From positions 26,293,766 to 26,357,765 of the forward strand of contig OX439010.1 in assembly GCA_949316495.1 (NCBI GenBank): a stretch of DNA of 64,000 nt. Direction: 5' to 3'. Positions 54,485-64,000 of this stretch are shown here, one piece after another (within the stretch, counting starts at the first letter, position 1; every line of letters begins with the position of its first letter). The position numbers were made by a program, and so were the translations under genes. The stretch comes from Amphiduros pacificus (Eukaryota; Annelida; Polychaeta; Phyllodocida; Hesionidae). The notes below the pieces were generated by a model that was not told where the DNA came from, did not search any database, and was given only the letters and a program-made list of their open reading frames with translations.

Positions 54485-55737
54485 AATCTTTAGATCACAA
54501 ATCAATAAATCTTGTGCACCTTATCAGGTTTTAAGATGTTATTGATCTCTGAAACGTCTTATATTGAACCAGTAGAATAGACTCATATCACAGATGAAAT
54601 CGTGATCCTCGTCGGTACACTCTGTCTTCACGCAACACATCCCGTAAGCAAGTTGACAAGTAAGTTAACCCCCTAAAAACAACAAATATCTCTATACCTT
54701 ATCACTGATTATACTTTATACAAATAGTCATGCAAGGGAACATTTGTTCAGATTTTCTTCATAACATATTCAAATTTTAAAATCTTGGTGGCAGAGACTG
54801 TATATTGTTTAATATAAACGGGTTTTAAGATTGAGCGATTTGATAGTTGATCATCAACTTAATTTTTATGCACTAAGTGATGTGGTGCTGACAAAAGTCT
54901 GTAGTTATTTCTTGTATTAGTATAATATTATTTTGATTGCATGCACTTAAGTTTAATTTCTTATGCTTGTGAGTGTCTACATGTGAATTACCATGCAGTG
55001 AAAGGGAAGATAGTGGCAATCTCTGGAAGATAACTGATATCTCAGTAGCTGACATCTCAAGAACCATTGAGAACAAAAGTTCATTCAGTATGAAGAGTGG
55101 GCCTCTTTGTCAAACACTATGATTTCGCAGAAATATGGGACCATATAAATAAAATGGTTCGATTGTAGTATAGAAATTGGTTATGAACAAATAGAAAAAA
55201 TAAAGAATATGGGCGTTATCTCATACTTCTTAAACACACCATATTACTTTACACTCCTGTGAATATTCACATTTTACAATCCACAAGATTTGCGATATGA
55301 GTGGAAGTTTAATAGTTGATGGATACAAAAGTGAAATAAAATATACATTTGATACCTTTTAAGTGATAAATTATGATCATGTTTCTTGCAAATTTTTTTT
55401 ATTTATTTGTTTATTCATTTTAAATAAAAAGAGTAGAGTTCCTAATCAGTTAACCCAAATAACAACATCATTTAATATTAATATTTTTGGAATCCAATGG
55501 TCTCTCATATATTTGGGATGGGATGGTCCACCTAATAAAAAAGATACCGTGCCCAGAATCGGCATGATTTGATTTGCAGTTCTCATCCAAGCCTGCCAAG
55601 CTTAGTACAACTGGGTCCAGCAATACCACCACGAGCCAAGATAGAATCTCCAGCAACTGGAAAATATGAAACCTTCAAATATACAGATGTTTCTATAAGA
55701 ATATTCAACGTTGTTCTTATGAATCCAATGAATCAGC

Positions 55738-55935
55738 GCACATTGTGGTGCGCACATTGTGGTGGGCACATTGTGGTGGGCACATTGTGGTGGGCACATT
55801 GTGGTGGGAACATTGTGGTGGGAACATTGTGGTGGGCACATTGTGGTGGGCACATTGTGGTGGGCAAATTGTGGTGGGCACATTGTGGTGGGAACAATGT
55901 GGTGGGCACATTGTGGTGGGCACATTGTGGTGGGA
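55738..55935 (+). repeat. 14-bp minisatellite (GCACATTGTGGTGG), about 14 copies
   Basis: Near-perfect 14-bp units with G[C/A]ACATTGTGGTGG variants. All three + frames and two - frames stay open because the unit has no stop in any of them. These frames are artefacts. Confidence 0.95.
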
Positions 55936-56623
55936 AGATTTGGTGTTGTATTTTAACTCTATTTCAGGAGGCATTGAAGGTCTGTGTTTGAGTTATTGCG
56001 CGGTTTTTTCGGTAGACCATATCGATTATTGATGATGGCTAAAACAAACCCTGTTAAACGAGAGTGGAAATCCATTAACATTTTACTCTTTCGATCAAAA
56101 ACACGCCAATATCGTTATGTGGAGAACCTTTCAGATTTGAAAGAAATATTAGTAGACAGTAGAAACTCAAAAATTCAAAATATCGGTGGAAATGAATGAC
56201 CATCGACTCAACCCATTACGTGTTAAGAGAATAAAAAGAATTTGAAGCAAATCTCGTCAAACGTGCAGCCATTATTTCCTAATGCTTTCACAGCTTGCCT
56301 ACCAGTTTATCAGGTGAACACAATTAGTGCGAATGCATTCGCCACTATGGCATAACGCTAGTGCCATACCAAAGACTTTGCTCTCAATGTTTGGTATTTT
56401 CTCTGAGGGGGATTACACGTCATACTTACAAACATGTCATTTGATATTGAATAAGATCATTACCTGTACATATTACAATGCCACGTATTTCATTTTCTTT
56501 CAGCACAATTTAAGTAATGTTTATAATGATGTAGGGACTTTGCATTCGGTATAATGGTGTAATGTATACCTGCATATGTTTTGACACCCAATACTGAATA
56601 TCTATCATATCGGTTTACACGTG

Positions 56624-56818
56624 AAAAAAGACTTGAAATAATACAAAAAGATTCAATACATATATGGCAGTGAAAGAAGACTTGAAATAATACAAAAAGA
56701 TTCAATACATATATGGCAGTGAAAAAAGACTTGAAATAATACAAAAAGAATCAATACATATATGGCAGTGAAAAAAGACTTGAAATAATACAAAAAGTTT
56801 CAATACATATATGGCAGT
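56624..56818 (+). repeat. 49-bp tandem repeat, 4 copies
   Basis: The unit is GTGAAAAAAGACTTGAAATA, ATACAAAAAGATTCAATACA and TATATGGCA. Copies differ at only a few positions, so the expansion is recent. Confidence 0.95.
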
Positions 56819-57604
56819 GTTGCACCAATCAAACTGAGTAAATATTTCCAGGTTATGGCTTGTTATATCAGAATTATTATACTATAAAGCTAAGAAACCT
56901 AAGGCAAATCTGGATCTCATGGTCCAGGAAATAGTTTAATAGGATCATTAAGTGTGCTGCCACAATTTGGCGGTCACACTGCCAGAGCCTGTCTCAACAC
57001 CTTCCTGCCACACAATGGCGGTCGTAAATGCGTCTTTAGATCTTTAATGTGCTTATTGTGTCAATAGAATGCGAGAAACCAGGAACTAAAGAAATTATAT
57101 GGCTTTATGTGTCCCTGAAACATAGGCCAATGGACTGGGAACATTGTCTGGAAATGCATGAATATTTAAATCCTTTATATTCTTTCCCAGAACAGCCATG
57201 AGCACATTCAGTTAATCAGAATGCACTTTACATATTGAATTTGTTATCTTGATTAACATTGGCTGATATTTGTCATGATATTCAAAATGGCAGCTTCCTT
57301 GTGACAACTCAGTGATAGCTCTTACTCATAAAAAGATGAAAAAATTCCTGAGCCCAATGGAAAATAGATAGAATTAGTCCCCTGAAAACACAAAATCTGA
57401 CCTAAATAAAGGTAAGAACTCTGACCAGTAGTTTCAGAGGAGAAGATTAAATTGACATCCAGAATGACAGAACATTTCTGCCCATCATTGCAGAAGCTAT
57501 ATTACACATGGCCAATCTTATTTCTCATATGTATGAAGCAATAGAACTGTAAACTTGTTATCATCTTACCTTGTTACCTTTCTATTTATAGGTCATCAGC
57601 AAAA

Positions 57605-58810
57605 ATGGGTTCTTCAGAAAAATATGTGACACAGTCAATGGCCAAAAATGATGCCAAGATTGACCCCAACTTTGATCTAATCATGAACGATGATTTGGCA
57701 AAGAACACATACCCCAAACAACTGGAAGAGTCCCAGAAAGCAGAGAAGCAATGCATTATGGCCCAGCTCATGACCAAGCCAATGTTTGAAAAATACAAAG
57801 ATCTGAAGACCAAGAAAGCTGGCTGGACCATCGCTAGGGCCATCAACACTGGAGTATGCTATCCATCCTCATTCGTGGGTTGCCATGCTGGTGATCTTGA
57901 ATCTTATAGCCTGTATAAAGAGCTTTTCTACCCAGTTATTGAGAGGTACCATGTGGGCTACAAGACCGACGGATCAAGACAGCATGTCACCGACATGGAC
58001 ACAAAGAAGATTGTCATTGACCTGTCGGAATCCGCCAAGTCTAAAATCATATCAACTCGTATCCGCTGCGCCCGTAACCTCGCTGCATTCCCCCTGAACC
58101 CCGCCGCAAGCAAGGAGAACCGTCTGGAGATCGCCAGCCTGATGGAGAAAGTATTTGCCACTATCTCTAGCAGCACCGATCCCGCCGAGAAGGACCTCGC
58201 AGGCACCTTCTATCGCCACACCACCATGACACCGGAAGAGACACAGGCACTCATTGATGACCACTTCCTGTTCCGGGGCAAGGATAAGATGCAGGCCGCT
58301 TCCGGCTACCATCAATTCTGGCCTGAAGGACGTGGCATCTTCTGCTCCAAGGACAAAAAATTCCTGCTGTGGATCAATGAGGGTGATCATTGCCGAATCA
58401 TCAGCATGCAGAAAGGGGGCGATGTCAAGGCTGTGTTTGACCGACTCAGCAGGGGCGTCACTGCCATCGAGAACGGTTTGAAGAAGGTGCTCAAGGAATC
58501 CGATGTCTTCATGTCTGACCGAATTCTTGGCATGATCACCTGCTGTCCCACCAACCTTGGAACAGGTATGCGAGGATCAGTTCACATACTGGTTCCAAAA
58601 CTCATCAAGAACATTGGCTTTGAGAAGATTGACGCCATAGCCCGTGAGATGAACTGCCAAGCTCGTGGCAGCACCGGCGAGCACTCCGAGGTCGTGGACA
58701 GGATCGACATCTCCAACTGGCGCAGACTGGGCTTCCCAGAACACGAGCTGGTGCAGGACATGATTAAATGCGCCAACAAATTGGCCGAGATGGAGGACGT
58801 GCAAGAATAA
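57605..58810 (+). CDS. Phosphagen (guanidino) kinase; arginine kinase-like activity site on a creatine/lombricine/taurocyamine-kinase-type backbone
   Basis: Transfers phosphate between ATP and a guanidino compound. The 401-aa protein is in one coding exon. The ATG at 57605 lies 13 bp after a splice acceptor (CTATTTATAG, exon from 57592), so a 5' noncoding exon lies upstream. The first 55 or so residues are a longer-than-usual N-terminal extension. Then come the guanidino-specificity loop GVCYPSSFVGCHAGD (83-97), KELFYPVIERYHVGYK, STRIRCARNL (ATP-binding Arg), the CK-style LIDDHFLF, WPEGRGIF, LLWINEGDHCR, reactive-cysteine block CPTNLGTGMRGSVH (Cys314) and RGSTGEHSE (Glu359). VGC, GYK and TDMD blocks resemble the CK/LK/TK branch, while Tyr115 is the residue typical of arginine kinases. 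In the NEEDH motif the second Glu is Gly260. The coding exon is GC-richer than its surroundings. Substrate: arginine or taurocyamine likely, unresolved. Confidence 0.9.
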   Translation: MGSSEKYVTQSMAKNDAKIDPNFDLIMNDDLAKNTYPKQLEESQKAEKQCIMAQLMTKPMFEKYKDLKTKKAGWTIARAINTGVCYPSSFVGCHAGDLESYSLYKELFYPVIERYHVGYKTDGSRQHVTDMDTKKIVIDLSESAKSKIISTRIRCARNLAAFPLNPAASKENRLEIASLMEKVFATISSSTDPAEKDLAGTFYRHTTMTPEETQALIDDHFLFRGKDKMQAASGYHQFWPEGRGIFCSKDKKFLLWINEGDHCRIISMQKGGDVKAVFDRLSRGVTAIENGLKKVLKESDVFMSDRILGMITCCPTNLGTGMRGSVHILVPKLIKNIGFEKIDAIAREMNCQARGSTGEHSEVVDRIDISNWRRLGFPEHELVQDMIKCANKLAEMEDVQE

Positions 58811-61030
58811 AGGTTTGTCACTGACGTAGTTTTGTTACAAAATTTGAAATAGTTTTGACTGCGCTTCAGCTCCCTCCCTCATGGACCCTCACGGTATAAT
58901 GAAGGTTCATGTGGGATGGTGACAATCAAGAAATAGTCCATCAAAATCAACACAATTTTTTATAACGCAACTCTAAATTTCCTACAAAAAATCACATTCA
59001 AATTTTAATTGCTGTGTGCTACATGACAGCGGTAATATCTTGCCCAATGATATTATGGGATAAACTTAAAGTGGTCCTTATTTGAATGCCCTTTGTCCAG
59101 AATTGTCCAATAAGGGAGGAAAATTGTCAAGAAGCAAGATGTACTATGCCCCACAGTGACCCACAAAGGGTTCACATAGGCCATGTGTTAGAGAGCCCGA
59201 AATATACCCAGTGATATTCCAATAAAATGTGCTGAAAAAGCCCTATTTAGATGCAAATATGCAATGTATCGATAGTCAAACATATTCCATGTCGTTCCAT
59301 TTGTGGGTCAATAGGCTTGTTTTATTAGCATAATGCAGTGAATAAGTGATATACTCTGATATTATTAACTATGCACTAAGTGTAATCATGTTATATTGAT
59401 GAATAAACTATTGTGGCAGTTTTATATTGCTCCACCCTGTACATTCCCAACTGGTATCCCGGAGTCCAGTGAGAGACAGCAATCATTGAAGGCTGCTGTT
59501 TTGGGGGCACGTCTATTTTGAGAGAATGATTTTTGCGATAGTGTCTTTCCAGCTGACATGACATTTGCCAATCTGTCCCCCTTATCATTGATGTTCTTTA
59601 AATACCAATATTAAATCATATCGATCTCAATATTGTCTGACAATCAAGTGAGTGGCAAAATACAGTAGAAAGCTCATTCTTGCTTCAATATATTAACGCA
59701 TTTTACGCGGGCCCCACGAATTGTACACTGCTGGTGTTTGCAGAATAACTGTTTGCAGGTATTCAAAATGAATGAATTACATCGGTATTAATACAATCTA
59801 TTTCTGTATTATACTATGGATTTGAACCATACATTAGTTGTTCCCAAGAGAGAAATCGTAATTTGTGATTCGATTGAGGGGTCTGGTTTGTTATGGCATA
59901 CAATTTGACATTGAAGCCATCGTGTGAGAGCACAAATGGGAATGTTCATCATCCACCATGGGAGTATCAACATAATATGTCACCAAACTCAAGTGATTTA
60001 AGTAACACTTGACTTAATAACAACCGATTGAAGTAGCACCTGATTTGAGAAACACCGATTTAAGTAACCTCTGTTTCTTGATGGATCTAATAATAAGTTA
60101 GACCTTATCATGGCATTATAATGTGTCGTAGTGAATTTATGGATCTTAAACCTAAAACAAATATCAATAGTTCAAACAGATCATAGCCGCTATGAATGAT
60201 TACTCACTTGTTAAAGCTTAAACAATATTATATTGATATTATTATTATTATTAACAAGAGACAAGCCATTCAAGCAATAGATTATTTCTGAATGTCCGTA
60301 GAATAACATAATATATCTATTTTGTAGATGTGTGTGCAGAAAGTACCGACTGAGAAAGATCCGCTGATTTTGACTGTTTGATTCCAATATAAAAGGTCAC
60401 GTGTTGTGAGTGTTGAAATTGCATCCAGGAGGCAGTTTTTATTGAGAGATTTGAATGGGTATTGAGTTATTTTGTTTGAAGAAGTATTTCTTGTTCTTGC
60501 TTCTTGCCATTAAATATTCCTCAATATTGATGGGTTTATCTGTTTTCAGACATGATATCTCCAGTAAGAATGTGCATTTTTACATTTACACATCTTTACT
60601 TTTTACACTTATCGTTTTAAGAACTGTGATATCAATATTGTTAGCTTATTTTCAACTCAGTGCCATGCAATAATGTTTGAATATATTGGAGAAAGGCCTT
60701 ATTAGATAGTGCGGTATATTTGAAGTCAAGACGTACAGCCACATACTTAACAACTAACGCACTTATGATGATGGCACAAATTATCATGGCATAGTGATCA
60801 TCTGATATTGAGTTATATGTTTATTTGTTACAATGTTGTCTGGGTAATGTTATATAAGACCTCTGTGCCATCTTTAATATATCATTCCTGTATAGTTTAC
60901 AATTTAATATAGTTCACAATATCTTGATGTTATGATCATTGAAAAAATAAATCTACTCTGAATTATGAATAAATTGAAATGATTTAAATGTCGTCTTTGT
61001 TTTATTCGACACTGCATATCAACTGCTGTA
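58811..61030. other. Kinase 3' flank and intergenic sequence
   Basis: The first AATAAA after the kinase stop is at 59221, giving a possible 3' UTR of about 400 nt. No further gene is recognised; 65-75 aa frames near 59391 (-) and 60455 (+) lack motifs. Confidence 0.45.
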
Positions 61031-61035
61031 CCCCC

Positions 61036-63112
61036 CTCCCTCTTTGAGCTCAAGGAATCATAAAGCTCAATGTCATCTTAATACATAGCCACAACCCCCA
61101 CATCTCTGTCCAGAGAATGTATCATAAAGCTCAATGTCATCTTAATGCATGACCACAACCCCACATCTCTGCTCAGAGAATGTATCATAAAGCTCAATGT
61201 CATCTTAATACATAGCCACAACCCCCACATCTCTGTCCAGAGAATGTATCATAAAGCTCAATGTCATCTTAATGCATGACCACAACCCCACATCTCTGCT
61301 CAGAGAATGTATCATAAAGCTCAATGTCATCTTAATACATAGCCACAACCCCCACATCTCTGCTCAGAGAATGTATCATAAAGCTCAATGTCATCTTAAT
61401 GCATGGCCACAACCCCCACATTTCTGTCCAGAGAATGTATCATAAAGCTCAACATCATCTTAATACATGGCCACAACCCCCACATTTCTGTCCAGAGAAT
61501 GTATCATAAAGCTCAATGTCATCTTAATACATGGCCACAACCCCCACATCTCTGCTCAGAGAATGTATCATAAAGCTCAATGTCATCGTAATACATGGCC
61601 ACAACCCCCATATCTCTGTCCAGAGAATGTATCATAAAGCTCAATGTCATCTTAATACATGACCACAACCCCCACATCTCTGCTCAGAGAATGTATCATA
61701 AAGCTCAATGTCATCTTAATACATGGCCACAACCCCCACATCTCTGTCCAGAGAATCTCAATGTCATCTTAATACATGACCGCAATCCCCACATCTCTGT
61801 CCAGAGAATGTATCATAAAGCTCAATGTCATCTTAATACATGGCCACAACCCCCACATCTCTGTCCAGAGAATGTAGCATAAAGCTCAATGTCATCTTAA
61901 TACATGACCACAACCACCACATCTCTGTCCAGAGAATGTAGCATAAAGCTCAATGTCATCTTAATACATGACCGCAACCCCCACATCTCTGCTCAGAGAA
62001 TGTATCATAAAGCTCAATGTCATCGTAATACATGGCCACAACCCCCGCATCTCTGTACAGAGAATGTAGCATAAAGCTCAATGTCATCTTAATACATGGC
62101 CACAACCCCCACATCTCTGTCCAGAGAATGTAGCATAAAGCTCAATATCATCTTAATACATGGCCACAACCCCCGCATCTCTGTACAGAGAATCTCAATG
62201 TCATCTTAATACATGACCGCAACCCCCGCATCTCTGTACAGAGAATCTCAATGTCATCTTAATACATGACCACAACCCCACATCTCTGCTCAGAGAATGT
62301 ATCATAAAGCTCAATATCATCTTAATACATGGCCACAACCCCCACATCTCTGTCCAGAGAATCTATCATAAAGCTCAATGTCATCTTAATCCATCCCCAC
62401 AACCCCCACATCTCTGTCCAGAGAATCTATAATAAAGCTCAATGTTATCTTAATGCATCCCCACAACCCCCACATCTCTGTCCAGAGAATCTATCATAAA
62501 GCTCAATGTCATCTTAATACATGGCCACAACCCCCACATCTCTGTCCAGAGAATCTATCATAAAGCTCAATGTCATCTAAATACATGGCCACAACCCCCA
62601 CATCTCTGTCCAGAGAATCTATCATAAAGCTCAATGTCATCTTAATACATGGCCACAACCCCCACATCTCTGTCCAGAGAATCTATCATAAAGCTCAATG
62701 TCATCTAAATACATGGCCACAACCCCCACATCTCTGTCCAGAGAATGTATCATAAAGCTCAATGTCATCTAAATACATGGCCACAACCCCCACATCTCTG
62801 TCCAGAGAATGTATCATAAAGCTCAATGTCATCTTAATGCATGGCCACAACCCCCACATCTCTGTCCAGAGAATGTATCATAAAGCTCAATATCATCTTA
62901 ATACATGGCCACAACCCCCACATCTCTGCTCAGAGAATGTATCATAAAGCTCAATATCATCTTAATACATGGTCACAACCCCCACATCTCTGCTCAGAGA
63001 ATGTATCATAAAGCTCAATGTCATCTTAATCCATCCCCACATCTCTGTCCAGAGAATGTATCATAAAGCTCAATGTCATCTTAATCCATCCCCACATCTC
63101 TGCTCAGGGAAA
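61036..63112 (+). repeat. 64-bp satellite array, about 32 copies
   Basis: The unit is GAATGTATCATAAAGCTCAA, TGTCATCTTAATACATGGCC, ACAACCCCCACATCTCTGTC and CAGA. Units fall into subtypes (GTCCAGAG or GCTCAGAG; CATGGCC, CATGACC or CATCCCC). Some copies lack the TGTATCATAAAG segment (for example near 61758 and 62190). Alternation of subtypes at the left end suggests amplification of larger blocks. Frames across it are artefacts. Confidence 0.96.
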
Positions 63113-63935
63113 GGATGAGTTTACCTCTTAGTTACACCTATGTTGAAGGGAAAACAATTGTCTTTTCTATTATTGATATCAAGAATAAATGATGATATTT
63201 TAAACAGATATTATTTTTAAAAGACGATCTCAGACACTACTTACATTTTAAACCCAGTAAACTAAGACATACAAAGAGAAATATGCCATTAAATCTTGTC
63301 AATTGAATAGATACTATACTGTAACTTATTAAAATATTAAGTTCAAAAGATTGAAATAACTTTAGAGCAAAAATAGCACTGATTTTTCATCAAATAACCT
63401 TGAAAACTCCTTAAGTGAAAGATATGAAAATGTTATAATTTTCAAATGCACCAACAATCCGAATAACACCAACGTGTTCAGGCGTGTGAAAGAGAACATA
63501 ATGACGTTAAATGTCACTTAAAAGTACAGACCAATATAGACGAAATATCCTAGACAAAAGTTCAAGACTGATTTCAAGATTTCAATAGATAACGCCTAAC
63601 AAATGTTAATTAGATTTAAATGTATAACTTATCAGTGCACCATGGAGGAAGTTAGATGTCATGATTACTGCAGATGTCCTTTGCACAGTAAAAAAAACTA
63701 GCTCAATGTTATTGAACCGTAATCTGCAAACCATTTCTTATCCCATAAGTGTTGATACAATTTGTTATGCTGCATATACTTTTTTCATAAATGTGTCTAC
63801 TCATATCAGATATAGATTGTGAAAAGCAGTCATAATTTTGGTATTTACTCAGCCATACCAGTCTGTAAAAGCAGGCAATATATAAAGATATTAAATTTAA
63901 ATTATAAAATTATAAACTTACATATATATGTAGAA
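63113..63935. other. No gene seen
   Basis: AT-rich unique sequence with only short frames between the satellite and the TG-rich end of the window. Confidence 0.45.
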
Positions 63936-63941
63936 TATATT

Positions 63942-63985
63942 ACATGTGTGTGTGTATGTGTGTGTGTGCGCACGTGTGTATGTAT
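63942..63985. repeat. TG-rich microsatellite
   Basis: An imperfect TG run (TGTGTGTGTATGTGTGTGTG) near the window end. Confidence 0.85.
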
Positions 63986-64000
63986 TTAAACATATATATC

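Larger units (their letters stand above)
54490..57580. other. Intergenic, no gene recognised
   Basis: Contains a 14-bp minisatellite (55738-55935) and a 49-bp repeat (56624-56818). The + frame at 55569 before the minisatellite has no recognisable motif. The transcription start of the downstream kinase must lie in or beyond this stretch, since its coding exon begins at a splice acceptor. Confidence 0.45.

Noticed and set aside
55569-56032. Cys/Trp/His-rich repeat frames on both strands
   Set aside because: They arise from a 14-bp minisatellite with no stop in most frames. The unique left part has no recognisable motif.
58052-58390. 112-aa - strand frame inside the kinase
   Set aside because: A shadow of the well-supported phosphagen kinase coding exon.
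61036-63112. CRISPR-like regular repeats
   Set aside because: Units are contiguous tandem copies with no unique spacers, in an animal genome with introns and SINEs.

Overview
The window is animal nuclear DNA: AT-rich, intron-rich, with long intergenic stretches full of LINE, SINE, MITE and minisatellite sequence. Gene content and repeats point to a marine lophotrochozoan. The phosphagen kinase looks most like the annelid-type lineage, so an annelid or a close relative is my best guess, but the species is inference. Four protein genes can be read with confidence. Three were rebuilt exon by exon with GT-AG junctions, and their summed coding lengths are exact multiples of three.

Layout. 1-8.4 kb is a graveyard of plain LINEs: a Tx1/L1-like copy on the + strand and two Jockey-like copies on the - strand, with a tRNA-derived SINE between them. 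8.4-16.6 kb is gene-poor, with a palindromic repeat, a MITE, a 43-bp minisatellite and a long TA run. 17.0-24.8 kb and 28.2-34.2 kb (both -) hold two head-to-tail tandem paralogues of an AMT-type ammonium transporter (712 and 619 aa) with nearly identical exon lengths. 37.2-45.8 kb (+) is a ten-exon SLC7 light-chain amino-acid transporter (520 aa). 45.8-57.6 kb is mostly intergenic with minisatellites, an intact SINE and a two-exon fragment of an unrecognised gene (-). 57.6-58.8 kb (+) is a 401-aa phosphagen (guanidino) kinase in one coding exon. 61.0-63.1 kb is a 64-bp satellite.

The most unusual feature is that two of the genes carry minisatellites built from their own splice junctions. In the SLC7 gene the 3' splice site of exon 8 is repeated as 54-bp units. 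Five acceptors are intact and every unit is open in frame, so each upstream acceptor would add 18 hydrophobic residues. In the first AMT gene the end of exon 1 with its 5' splice site is repeated as 58-bp units, which shifts the frame. The first array could make protein length variants; the second could only make unproductive ones.

The two AMTs and the SLC7 carrier are plasma-membrane nitrogen transporters (ammonium and amino acids). The kinase belongs to ATP buffering. Nothing in the sequence shows shared control.
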